From NCBI GenBank assembly GCA_021155965.1, contig JAJNBJ010000010.1, positions 62,001 to 126,000 of the forward strand: 64,000 nt of DNA, written 5' to 3'. Positions 33,083 to 41,091 of this stretch are shown here, piece after piece; position 1 is the first letter of the stretch; every line of letters starts with the position of its first letter. The notes under the pieces are model-generated. The model had not been told where the DNA came from and did not search any database. It saw only the letters and a list, made by a program, of their open reading frames with translations. Source of the DNA: Flavipsychrobacter sp. GTDB lineage: Bacteria > Bacteroidota > Bacteroidia > Chitinophagales > Chitinophagaceae. The translations under genes and the position numbers were made by a program.

Positions 33083-34216
33083 GTGAGACCAGTTTACATT
33101 ACCAGGTTATCCAAATTTCTACCCAATGATCCTGTTTCGAATGAAGAAATAGAAACCGTAATTGGAAAAGTTAGTGAAAAAAGTTCCCGTGCACAGATAG
33201 CTGTTTTGCGAAACAATGGCATAAAAACAAGATATTACGCTTTCCGCGACGGCAAAAGCACGCATAGTAATGCTGAGTTGGCAGCGACCGCGGTGCAAGC
33301 TTTGTTCGATGAGGAAATTCCAATAGAAAAACTCCAGTTATTATCTGCTTCAGTATCCACACCAGAGCAAATTTTGCCATCACACGCCTCAATGGTACAT
33401 GGATTGCTAAAAGTGCCTGATGTGGAAATAATAACTGCTACCGGTGCATGCTGCACAGGGTTGCAGGCATTAAAATATGCGTTCCTGTCAGTAGGTTCTG
33501 GCGATAAGGATATTGCCGTAAGCTGTGGTTCAGAAAGAGCATCTACGTGGATGCATGCGTCCAGGTTCCAGGCAGAAGCAGACAGTCTTGAGCAACTGGA
33601 CAAAGAACCAATAATTGCTTTTGAAAAGGATTTTTTGCGATTCATGCTCAGCGATGGCGCCGGTGCAGCGTTATTGCAAGATGTACCGAACAAAAATGGA
33701 CTGTCTTTACAGATAGAATGGATTGATATAAGATCATACGCGAACGAACTGGAAACCTGCATGTATGCCGGTGCTGTGAAAAATGAAGATGGCTCGCTTA
33801 CAGGCTGGAATGATATAAACCCCGCTGAATGGACTGCAAAAAGTGTATTCTCGTTCAAGCAGGATACCAATATGCTTCGGGGTAATATTATTGCGAGAGG
33901 TGGGGATTTTCTGAATGAATTAAAAGAGAAATATGGGCTGTCAGCAGATAAGATAGATTACTTCCTTCCTCATCTTTCCAGCGAGTATTTTAAAAAGGAA
34001 ATGGTGGAATACCTCGAGAAAATTGGCATGCCCCTTTCTCCTGAGAAATGGTTCTACAATCTTACAAAAGTGGGCAACATTGGCAGCGCATCAGCCTATG
34101 TGATGCTTGAGGAGCTTTTTTACAGCGGCAAGCTCAAAAAAGGCGATCATATCCTGGTAATGGTGCCGGAAAGTGCCCGGTTTACTTATGGGTATATGTA
34201 TCTCACGGTCGTTTAG
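33083..34216 (+). CDS. darB: DarB-type ketosynthase III, copy 2
   Basis: This is a tandem paralogue of the preceding gene with the same length and start codon. Cys123 and Cys124 are conserved in ITATGACCTGLQALKYA, and His297 and Asn332 regions are present (FLPHLSSEYF, VGNIGSASAY). Both active sites appear intact, so neither copy is a pseudogene. A 92-base gap separates them. The copies may differ in acyl preference or form a heterodimer. The DarA gene begins 15 bases downstream. Confidence 0.85.
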   Translation: MRPVYITRLSKFLPNDPVSNEEIETVIGKVSEKSSRAQIAVLRNNGIKTRYYAFRDGKSTHSNAELAATAVQALFDEEIPIEKLQLLSASVSTPEQILPSHASMVHGLLKVPDVEIITATGACCTGLQALKYAFLSVGSGDKDIAVSCGSERASTWMHASRFQAEADSLEQLDKEPIIAFEKDFLRFMLSDGAGAALLQDVPNKNGLSLQIEWIDIRSYANELETCMYAGAVKNEDGSLTGWNDINPAEWTAKSVFSFKQDTNMLRGNIIARGGDFLNELKEKYGLSADKIDYFLPHLSSEYFKKEMVEYLEKIGMPLSPEKWFYNLTKVGNIGSASAYVMLEELFYSGKLKKGDHILVMVPESARFTYGYMYLTVV

Positions 34217-34231
34217 TAACTTTAACACCGA

Positions 34232-35158
34232 ATGAAGCCAAATATACTGGTACTGTATTATTCCCAAACAGGCCAGCTCCGACAGATATTAGACAGCATT
34301 TTATCAGGCATTTTGGATAAGGTTGAGGTTAGTTATGGTGTTATAGAGCCTGTAAAGCCGTTTCCGTTCCCGTGGAAGGCATTGAATTTCTTTGATGCTA
34401 TGCCCGAAACGGTGGAGCATCTGCCCGTCAATATAAAGCCGTTATCGCAGGATATTATCAATAAGGATTATGACCTGGTGATCCTCGGTTACCAGCCATG
34501 GTTCCTGAACCCGTCTCAGCCAACTACTGCATTTCTGCAAAGCGAATTTGTCAAAGTGCTGAATGATAAACCGGTTATTACGGTAGTGGGTTGCAGGAAT
34601 ATGTGGTTGCATGCCCAGGAAAAAGTAAAGGAATATCTATGTGCTGCAAACGCGCACCTTGTAGGTAATGTAGTGCTTACAGATACCAATCCTAACCTGG
34701 TTTCTTTATTAACAGTTATACGTTGGTCGTTTAAGGGGCAGAAAGCAGCGTCGGGCTGGTTGCCGACAGCCGGGGTGCAGGATCAGGACATAGCAGATGC
34801 CGAAAGGTTTGGCCATATAATCTACAAACATCTTAATGAGAATAACCTAATAGACCTGCACCGCGAATTGCTAATGCAAAGAGGCGTTGTGTTGAAGCCG
34901 GGACTGGTTATATTAGAACAAAGAGGTATCAAAAATTTCCGGTTTTGGGCAAAGTATATCAGGGCAAAAGGTGGTCCGGGCGATCCTAACCGTGCTAAAA
35001 GAGTGTTATTATTCAAAAATCTTTTGCTTACAGCTATATTCATTTTATCGCCTCTTTCGTTCTTAACGGCGAAAATAAAGCAGTTAATAATGTACAACTC
35101 CCTGGTGAAAGATGTAGACTACTTCAAACATTTGCAGTTTGAGAAAGGCAAGCTTTAA
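34232..35158 (+). CDS. darA: DarA-type dialkylresorcinol enzyme
   Basis: This 308-residue protein matches the family annotated as dialkylresorcinol condensing enzyme DarA. It begins with a flavodoxin-like FMN phosphate loop in VLYYSQTGQL, and the middle has 'DLVILGYQPWFLNPSQPTT' and 'VGCRNMWLHAQEKVKEYL', typical of the family. From published dialkylresorcinol pathways, as I recall them, DarA aromatises the cyclohexanedione made by DarB, which fits a flavin fold. A hydrophobic segment near residues 270-290 may attach it to the membrane. It follows the second darB by 15 bases. No aryl-polyene (flexirubin) genes are nearby. Confidence 0.8.
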   Translation: MKPNILVLYYSQTGQLRQILDSILSGILDKVEVSYGVIEPVKPFPFPWKALNFFDAMPETVEHLPVNIKPLSQDIINKDYDLVILGYQPWFLNPSQPTTAFLQSEFVKVLNDKPVITVVGCRNMWLHAQEKVKEYLCAANAHLVGNVVLTDTNPNLVSLLTVIRWSFKGQKAASGWLPTAGVQDQDIADAERFGHIIYKHLNENNLIDLHRELLMQRGVVLKPGLVILEQRGIKNFRFWAKYIRAKGGPGDPNRAKRVLLFKNLLLTAIFILSPLSFLTAKIKQLIMYNSLVKDVDYFKHLQFEKGKL

Positions 35159-35174
35159 TTAATAATTTCATTGA

Positions 35175-36428
35175 ATGTTGTTTCTGTATAATTTTTTCCT
35201 CTTTTTGTACCAATTAGCCATAAAGGCTTATTCTGTGTTCAATGCCAAAGCTCAGAAATGGGTGGATGGCAGGAAGGGATGGGAGCAGCATATTGCCGCA
35301 ACGTTAAAACAAGGAGAAAAGAGGATATGGTTTCATTGCTCATCAGTAGGTGAGTATGAGCAGGCAAAGCCATTGATAGAGGTTATGAAAGCTGAATTCC
35401 CGGCTTATAAGATCATAGTTACTTTTTTCTCTCCATCGGGCTATGAAGCATGTAAGGACAGTAAATTGCTGGACTATGTATTCTACCTGCCACATGATAA
35501 TAATAATAATGCAGAACGGTTTGTCTCATTGGTCGCACCATCAATGGCATTATTTGTAAAATATGAGTTTTGGTATCATTATTTACAGGCATTAAAAACA
35601 AGACAGGTACCCACTATGCTGGTGTCCGGTGCATTCCGGAGCGAACAGCCATTTTTTAAATGGTATGGCAGCTTGTTCAGGAAAATGCTGCAAAACTTTA
35701 CCTGGTTCTTTGTGCAGGACGATGAATCGAAAAAAATGCTCAATAAAATTGGCATTGAAAGTAACGTTATCATTTCTGGCGATACACGATATGACAGGGT
35801 AGCAACAATAGCCAACAATCTGTCCCCGATACCAGCTATCGAGGAATTCCAGGGGAATCATAAGATATTAATAGCCGGCAGCACCTGGCCGGGTGATGAA
35901 GAAGTACTCAAGGAATGTCTGGAGTTACTTCCTGATGATTGGAAACTGGTATTAGTGCCTCATGAAATTGACGATGCACACATCAAAAAAATACAGCAGC
36001 TTTTCGATAATAAACCAATCCTGTTTACTGACCTCAAAGATGGGAATACAGGGTATGACAAAAAGGTGTTGATAGTAAATACAATGGGTATGCTGTCGCG
36101 CATGTATTCTTACGGAGAGATAGCATTTATAGGCGGTGGTTTTCAGAAAGGGGGTATCCATAACATACTGGAGCCTGCTGTTTTTGGTTTACCGGTTCTG
36201 TTTGGTCCTATATATGAAAAATTTGTAGAAGCGAAAGAATTAGTAGCTCATCAATATGTATTTCCTGTAAATGATGCCGCAGAAGCTAAAGAAAAGTTGA
36301 AGAAACTGATCGAAGATGTAGATTATCGCCAGTCGCTGCACAATTCTTTAAAGAAATTTATGCAGGAGCACATTGGCGCTAGCGGGAAAGTTGTGGATAT
36401 TATCCAAAAGAAGAAATGGCTGATTTAA
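35175..36428 (+). CDS. waaA: Kdo transferase WaaA (3-deoxy-D-manno-octulosonic acid transferase)
   Basis: WaaA attaches Kdo-type sugars from the CMP donor to lipid A precursor at the inner face of the inner membrane. A hydrophobic N-terminal helix anchors the protein. The GT-B core shows WFHCSSVGEYEQAKPL, and the donor-binding segment 'GGGFQKGGIHNILEPAVFG' is the family signature (normally GGSF...GGHNILEPA). The 417 residues are normal. It lies 17 bases after darA and about 1.5 kb before the genes that make its presumed donor. Confidence 0.94.
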   Translation: MLFLYNFFLFLYQLAIKAYSVFNAKAQKWVDGRKGWEQHIAATLKQGEKRIWFHCSSVGEYEQAKPLIEVMKAEFPAYKIIVTFFSPSGYEACKDSKLLDYVFYLPHDNNNNAERFVSLVAPSMALFVKYEFWYHYLQALKTRQVPTMLVSGAFRSEQPFFKWYGSLFRKMLQNFTWFFVQDDESKKMLNKIGIESNVIISGDTRYDRVATIANNLSPIPAIEEFQGNHKILIAGSTWPGDEEVLKECLELLPDDWKLVLVPHEIDDAHIKKIQQLFDNKPILFTDLKDGNTGYDKKVLIVNTMGMLSRMYSYGEIAFIGGGFQKGGIHNILEPAVFGLPVLFGPIYEKFVEAKELVAHQYVFPVNDAAEAKEKLKKLIEDVDYRQSLHNSLKKFMQEHIGASGKVVDIIQKKKWLI

Positions 36429-36863
36429 TTGAAGTAGTGGAGTATCTCAAAATAATATCGAAAAAAAAATAATCTACTAAAAAATGCAACCCCAATAAGG
36501 AAACAAATGCCCATTAAAAAGTAGGATAGGTATGTTAAATAGTGAAATTTACTTTTTGCTACAAGTTTTGGAATAACAAGAGTTTAACCATGCTTCCAGT
36601 GTAGAAAATAATAGTTTCAAAAATAACTGATGCTATCCAAAATGATATAGAAGTTTTCTTTTGGCAGCCCAATCAAAGTAAATAAGGTAATTGTGTCCTA
36701 TAGAACAAAAAAAACATTAACAGCGCTAACTTCCATTTTCCTTTCTTGTATATGGTAATCATATCGCAAAATAATAAAAATTCATATTCATTTTACTGGT
36801 CAGGCCGGCTTGCTTTAGTAAAGACTTGTATTTAGTTCGTATATTTGTATTAAAATAGTGTAT
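36429..36863. other. 435-bp AT-rich gap before the toxin-antitoxin pair
   Basis: The stretch is clearly more AT-rich than its neighbours and holds no convincing gene, only short interrupted frames. There is a small palindrome ATATG-GTAAT-CATAT near 36751. It may be a remnant of an insertion that brought the toxin-antitoxin pair. Confidence 0.5.
36840..36847 (+). promoter_or_regulatory. Promoter -7 box TATATTTG (toxin-antitoxin)
   Basis: It matches TAnnTTTG, 16 bases before the antitoxin ATG at 36864. Confidence 0.5.
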
Positions 36864-37088
36864 ATGTTGAGTGTTAAAGCTATTTATGATGGGAAAGAAC
36901 TGAAGTTTATGGAGAAAATAAAAATAGATTCTCCTCATGCGGTCATTGTTACATTTCTTGACGAGCCGGGAGATGATATTACGTCTGAAGCAATGCAACA
37001 TATTGCAATGGAAGGAGAAGCCTTTACATTTCTTCAGAATCCCGAAGAAGACATCTATTCAGATAATGATCTTAAGGTGAAATATTAA
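36864..37088 (+). CDS. Antitoxin of a MazF/PemK toxin-antitoxin pair
   Basis: This 74-residue protein has a short beta N-terminus ('SVKAIYDGKELKFMEKIKI') and an acidic C-terminal part that should wrap the toxin, a layout common to small antitoxins next to PemK genes in this phylum. No clear DNA-binding motif is evident. Its stop overlaps the toxin start by one base (TAATG). I chose ATG at 36864 over GTG at 36858 because of spacing from the -7 box. Confidence 0.75.
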   Translation: MLSVKAIYDGKELKFMEKIKIDSPHAVIVTFLDEPGDDITSEAMQHIAMEGEAFTFLQNPEEDIYSDNDLKVKY

Positions 37089-37429
37089 TGCGGCGCGGTA
37101 CCATTGTTCTTACAAAATTTCCATTTACAGATTTATCTTCTGTAAAAAGGCGTCCGGGAATTGTAGTTTCACAAAGCGTCAGCGGTGAAAATGATGTTAT
37201 CATTGCTTTCATTTCTTCAGTAATTCCTGTTAATTCAGAGGGGACAGATTATATAATAGCATCTACTCATATTGATTTTTTAGAAACTGGATTGAAGAAA
37301 TCCTCGATCATAAAACTGAATAAAATAGCTACTATCAATTCATCTCTTATCTCAGGCGAAATAGGTAGCGCATCGGCTGCAATAATGAAAGAAGTAGATG
37401 CCCGGTTAAAAATGGCCCTTGGATTATAG
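37088..37429 (+). CDS. MazF/PemK-family toxin (mRNA interferase)
   Basis: The 113 residues show the MazF/PemK beginning RRGTIVLTKFPFTDL, then 'KRRPGIVVSQSV' and 'STHIDFLETGLKKSSIIKLNKIATI', which fit the SH3-like barrel with its active-site Arg and the later Thr/Ser segment. Members cut mRNA at short sites and are neutralised by the adjacent antitoxin. The start overlaps the antitoxin stop by one base, as expected for a coupled pair. The pair separates waaA from the Kdo8N operon. Confidence 0.87.
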   Translation: MRRGTIVLTKFPFTDLSSVKRRPGIVVSQSVSGENDVIIAFISSVIPVNSEGTDYIIASTHIDFLETGLKKSSIIKLNKIATINSSLISGEIGSASAAIMKEVDARLKMALGL

Positions 37430-37590
37430 GCAATAGCAGGTCGCATTTCAAAAATCGGCAGGTTAGAACTGTTTAACAAGTTCTGATATCATTCCTTCCT
37501 CAGCCTATTGGTAATAAACAAAAAAACTACCCAACTACATACCACTCCGATTAAATCTGGTACATTTTTTGCTGCTATAACACTTGCGAT

Positions 37591-37635
37591 TTATGACTTA
37601 CGACTCACGACTTATGACTCTTATGCCTTACGACT
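37591..37635. repeat. Degenerate TTAYGACT direct repeats
   Basis: Five imperfect copies of (T)TATGACT, TTACGACT, TCACGACT and related units run head to tail. Such sequences occur between genes in this phylum. They have no spacers and are not CRISPR. Confidence 0.5.
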
Positions 37636-37649
37636 AAATTATACCCAAA

Positions 37650-37706
37650 ATGCCGTTTTTTAGACATTTTATGCCGTTTTTTAGACCCTTTTAGACCCTT
37701 TTAGAC
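37650..37706. repeat. Phased TTTTAGAC direct repeats
   Basis: Two units ATGCCGTTTTTTAGAC start at 37650 and 37671. TTTTAGAC cores begin at 37658, 37679, 37689 and 37699, at steps of 21, 10 and 10 bp. They therefore face the same side of the helix. They lie about 180 bases before kdnA and about 155 before its -7 box. Confidence 0.65.
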
Positions 37707-37848
37707 ATGAATACAAAACACATAACATTTGCTCATAGCGCATTTCACCTATACCCGCTAAAAATTATTAACTGAAAACAGGCACATCCCGAAAATTATA
37801 CCCCTGATCCCGCATGCGCTGCAATAACACTACCGTTTTAGCGTTTGG

Positions 37849-37867
37849 GGTTTAAACCGTAATTTTG
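37849..37867 (+). promoter_or_regulatory. kdn operon promoter: palindrome plus -7 box TAATTTTG
   Basis: GGTTTAAACC (37849-37858) is a perfect 10-bp palindrome directly before the TAnnTTTG-type box at 37860-37867. The ATG follows 19 bases later. The palindrome is placed where a repressor would occlude RNA polymerase. Confidence 0.5.
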
Positions 37868-37886
37868 CAAACTTAAAATTTTTAAT

Positions 37887-39092
37887 ATGCCAGGAACAGA
37901 ACTATTCGGAGCCGAAGAACGCAAAGAAGTAAATGATGTATTGGAAACAGGGATGCTTTTTCGTTATAACCATGATGCCCAACGCAATGGTATATGGAAA
38001 GCACGCGAATTCGAAGCAGAAGTAAAAAAACAGTTGGGTGCTAAGTATGCTCATGCTGTTTCCAATGGTTCTGCAGCTATTGCTATCGCACTGGCTTCTG
38101 CAGGAATAGGTGCAGGCGATGAAGTGATATGTACGCCATTTACATTTATAGCAAGTGTCGAGGCTGTTCTGTTCGTAGGCGCTATACCTGTATTCGCAGA
38201 AATAGATGAAACCCTATGCCTGAGCGCAGAAGGAATTAAGAAAGTGCTTACCCCAAAGACCAAGGGTATTTGCCTGGTGCATATGTGCGGTGGTATGGCT
38301 GATATGGATAGCATCATGCAGGTGGTGAATGAGCATAACCTTATCCTTGTGGAAGATGCAGGCCAGGCATATGCGGCTTCTTATAAAGGAACATCGGTAG
38401 GCTTGTTTGGCAAAGCAGGTAGCTATTCTTTCGACTTCTTTAAAATAGCAACCGCGGGTGAAGGCGGTATATTCGTTACTAATGATGAAGAAACATATAA
38501 ACTTGCAGACGCTTATTCAGACCATGGCCACAACCACGTAGGTAATAACCGTGGTATGGAGCAACATCCGGTACTGGGTTTCAATTATCGTATCAGTGAA
38601 TTGCATGCAGCTGTTGCCTTGGCGCAAACACGCAAGGTGCCACAGGTGCTTGCCGCAAACCGCAGGAACAAAAAGATGCTGGAAGATGCCCTTTCTAAAA
38701 CAGAGGGTATATCATTCGCGCGCGTAGCAGACCCGGCCGGCGATTCTGCTACCTTCCTCAATATGATGCTGCCTGATACAGAGACCGCAAAGCGTACTGT
38801 TGATGAATTGAATAAAGCAGGTGTAGGTGGTTTCAATTATTGGTACCTGAATATGTATCACTTCATCAACCAGTGGGATCACCTGAAGAACATGAAGACG
38901 GTATCAAAACTTCCGGCTGAAGTACTCGGCATACCACGGGACTATAACAACCTGCATTTACCAAAGTCACAGGAAGTGATCGGCCGCCTTGTTTCTTTTG
39001 TTATACGCTGCACATGGACAGAGGAAGAAGTAAAAGCATTAGGACAAAAGATCGCTGGATGTGTTGAAGCAGCAATGCCGGCACATGTTTAA
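37887..39092 (+). CDS. kdnA: KdnA-like PLP aminotransferase (8-amino-Kdo synthesis)
   Basis: This DegT/DnrJ/EryC1-fold enzyme has 401 residues. The PLP lysine is Lys186 in SFDFFKIATAGEGG, and Asp157 (VEDAGQAY) binds the PLP ring nitrogen. In the known Shewanella pathway KdnA transfers an amino group from glutamate to the C8 aldehyde of oxidised Kdo. The assignment rests on the next gene being a metal-dependent alcohol dehydrogenase (KdnB) and on kdsA, kdsB and a KdsC-like phosphatase following in the same operon. By sequence alone it could be another sugar aminotransferase. Confidence 0.85.
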   Translation: MPGTELFGAEERKEVNDVLETGMLFRYNHDAQRNGIWKAREFEAEVKKQLGAKYAHAVSNGSAAIAIALASAGIGAGDEVICTPFTFIASVEAVLFVGAIPVFAEIDETLCLSAEGIKKVLTPKTKGICLVHMCGGMADMDSIMQVVNEHNLILVEDAGQAYAASYKGTSVGLFGKAGSYSFDFFKIATAGEGGIFVTNDEETYKLADAYSDHGHNHVGNNRGMEQHPVLGFNYRISELHAAVALAQTRKVPQVLAANRRNKKMLEDALSKTEGISFARVADPAGDSATFLNMMLPDTETAKRTVDELNKAGVGGFNYWYLNMYHFINQWDHLKNMKTVSKLPAEVLGIPRDYNNLHLPKSQEVIGRLVSFVIRCTWTEEEVKALGQKIAGCVEAAMPAHV

Positions 39093-39115
39093 TATTATTA
39101 GCGCACACACTATAC

Positions 39116-40195
39116 ATGCACAAGAATTTTAAAAACATAGATAAGGTTGTTTTCGGCCGGGGCAGTTTCTCTGAGATGGGGAACATCCTTGCTGAAAAAC
39201 GGAATGAGAATAACAAGTTCTTTCTTTTTGTAGTGGATAACTATTTCAAAGGAAAGGATCTCGAAAAACGCATTGCTGCGCAACCGGAAGATATAGTTCG
39301 GTTCATAGATGTCGACCCACATGAGCCAACTACTGAGCAGATAGATAATCTGCGCGATGAAGTGCTTGCAGCGAAAGGCTTGCCTGCCGGTGTGGTTGGC
39401 ATAGGTGGTGGTAGCATTATGGATATTGCCAAGGCAATATCACTGATGTTCACTAACGAGGGCTCATCTGTACAATATCAAGGTTTGAACCTGATCAAGA
39501 AGCCTGGTCTTTACCATTTGGGTGTTCCTACTATTTCCGGTACTGGTGCAGAAGTGTCTATGACGGCTGTGCTTACAGGGCCGGTAAAGAAGCTAGGTCT
39601 GAAATGCGACTGGACTGTATTTAACCAGGTAATACTTGATCCCGAGTTAATAGCGTCTGTACCTACAGATAAGTGGCTCTATACAGGTATGGACACATAC
39701 ATCCATTGTATAGAATCAGAGAATGGTACCCTGAATAATGCTTATAGCCATGCCTTTGCAGAACAGGCATTGAAACTTTGCCGTGATATTTATCTTGGTG
39801 AAAAAGCAGGCCAAACTCCGGAAAATGATGATAAGCTTATGGTTGCCTCTATGATGGGAGGACTTAGCCTTACATACTCGGAGGTAGGTGTATGTCACGC
39901 TTTATCTTATGGACTGTCTAAGATACTTGGCGAGAAACATTGTTATGCTAATTGTGTAGCCTTCCAGCACCTTGAAGATTATTACGGAGAGGGTGTAAGG
40001 GAATTAAAACAGATGTTGGTGCAACACAATGTGCAGTTGCCTCAAGGGTTGTCAAAGGGCTGGAGTGATGAAACGATCACAGCAATGGCAGAAGTTGCGT
40101 ATAATCTGCCGCATATGTGGAACCATGCTATCGGCGCTGATTGGAAAGAAAAAGTATCATTAGATACTATTAAGGAACTTTATAAAAGAATGTAA
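39116..40195 (+). CDS. kdnB: KdnB-like metal-dependent alcohol dehydrogenase
   Basis: This iron/zinc-dependent (group III) alcohol dehydrogenase has 359 residues. The NAD-binding GGGS is at 97-100 followed by MDIAKA. The metal ligands are visible as Asp193 and His197 (GMDTYIHCIES), His261 (GVCHALSYG) and His275 (LGEKHCYAN). In the known Kdo8N pathway KdnB oxidises the C8 hydroxyl of Kdo to an aldehyde for KdnA. It lies 23 bases after kdnA and 2 bases before kdsA. Confidence 0.88.
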   Translation: MHKNFKNIDKVVFGRGSFSEMGNILAEKRNENNKFFLFVVDNYFKGKDLEKRIAAQPEDIVRFIDVDPHEPTTEQIDNLRDEVLAAKGLPAGVVGIGGGSIMDIAKAISLMFTNEGSSVQYQGLNLIKKPGLYHLGVPTISGTGAEVSMTAVLTGPVKKLGLKCDWTVFNQVILDPELIASVPTDKWLYTGMDTYIHCIESENGTLNNAYSHAFAEQALKLCRDIYLGEKAGQTPENDDKLMVASMMGGLSLTYSEVGVCHALSYGLSKILGEKHCYANCVAFQHLEDYYGEGVRELKQMLVQHNVQLPQGLSKGWSDETITAMAEVAYNLPHMWNHAIGADWKEKVSLDTIKELYKRM

Positions 40196-40197
40196 AA

Positions 40198-41031
40198 GTG
40201 AGTGTAAAAAAAGTAAAAGTCGGGAATATCAATTGTGGTGCTGATGAGTTGTTTCTTATCTCGGGCCCATGCGTAATAGAGGATGAGTCAATAATGATGA
40301 AAACAGCTGAAAAGCTGAAGGACGTAAGCGCCAAGCTGAACATTCCCATCATTTATAAATCTTCTTTCCTGAAGGATAACCGCAGTAGCCTTAAGTATTA
40401 TGATGGTCCGGGAATGGATAAAGGGCTGAAGATATTAGCTAAAGTAAAAGAACAGTTTGGGTTTACCCTATTGACAGACATTCACTACCCTGACCAGGCA
40501 GCCCCTGTAGGCGAGGTATGCGATGTTTTGCAAATACCAGCTTATCTATGTATGCAATCTGGTCTTATGGTAGCTGCAGCAAAAACTGGTAAGGTGGTAA
40601 ATATCAAACACGGCCAGTTCCTTGCACCGGATAATATGAAACACCCGGTAGCTAAGTGTGAGGAGGCGGGTAATAGCCAGATCATTCTTACAGAACGTGG
40701 CTACACAATGGGTTATAACGACCTTATTGTTGATCCCCGCAGCTTTTATCACCTGGCCAATATTGGCTACCCGGTAGTATTTGATATTACCCATGCTATT
40801 CGCAAATATGGTATTCCAAGTGCTGATGCAAAAGGTGGCGCACGCGAGTTTTTACCTGTATTGAGCAGGGCAGGAGTTGCAGCCGGGGTAGATGGCATAT
40901 TCATTGAAACTCATCCTGAACCTGAAAAAGCTCTTTGCGATGCTGCCAGCCAGTTAAGTGTTTATGCACTTGAAGAGTTTTTAAAGCCTTTGATAGAATT
41001 GCATGCTATTGAGGTAAAATACAGGGGATAA
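40198..41031 (+). CDS. kdsA: Kdo-8-phosphate synthase KdsA, metal-dependent type
   Basis: KdsA condenses phosphoenolpyruvate with arabinose 5-phosphate. Motifs include SGPCVIED, 'YKSSFLKDNRSSLKYYDGPG', TDIHYPDQA and NIKHGQF. The metal-ligand set is Cys25 (GPCVIE), His199 (DITHA), Glu237 (IFIETHPEP) and Asp248 (CDAASQ), matching the metal-dependent class. The metal-independent E. coli enzyme has Asn where Cys25 stands. It starts with GTG, 2 bases after kdnB. Confidence 0.95.
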   Translation: MSVKKVKVGNINCGADELFLISGPCVIEDESIMMKTAEKLKDVSAKLNIPIIYKSSFLKDNRSSLKYYDGPGMDKGLKILAKVKEQFGFTLLTDIHYPDQAAPVGEVCDVLQIPAYLCMQSGLMVAAAKTGKVVNIKHGQFLAPDNMKHPVAKCEEAGNSQIILTERGYTMGYNDLIVDPRSFYHLANIGYPVVFDITHAIRKYGIPSADAKGGAREFLPVLSRAGVAAGVDGIFIETHPEPEKALCDAASQLSVYALEEFLKPLIELHAIEVKYRG

Positions 41032-41041
41032 ATAAAAAATG

Positions 41042-41049
41042 TAGTTTTG
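41042..41049 (+). promoter_or_regulatory. Internal promoter -7 box TAGTTTTG
   Basis: It matches TAnnTTTG in the 60-base gap after kdsA, 42 bases before the transaldolase-CBS start, so the second half of the operon may also be transcribed independently. Confidence 0.5.
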
Positions 41050-41091
41050 CACCAACTCTAATAGTTTAATAAATATTTTATATATATACAG

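Larger units (their letters stand above)
37430..37886. other. 457-bp repeat-rich region before the Kdo8N operon
   Basis: No gene is visible. It contains degenerate repeats of TTACGACT/TTATGACT (37591-37635), an array of TTTTAGAC elements (37650-37706), and the promoter region of the kdn operon with palindrome GGTTTAAACC. Confidence 0.7.

Noticed and set aside
31857-34216. Second ketosynthase as a pseudogene of the first
   Set aside because: Both copies are full length, align without gaps and keep the Cys, His and Asn regions.
36429-36863. Degraded gene in the AT-rich gap
   Set aside because: No frame of meaningful length on either strand shows a recognisable protein fragment.
37591-37706. 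Possible CRISPR array
   Set aside because: Repeats are 7-16 bases, degenerate and without regular 30-40 base spacers, and no cas gene is in the window.
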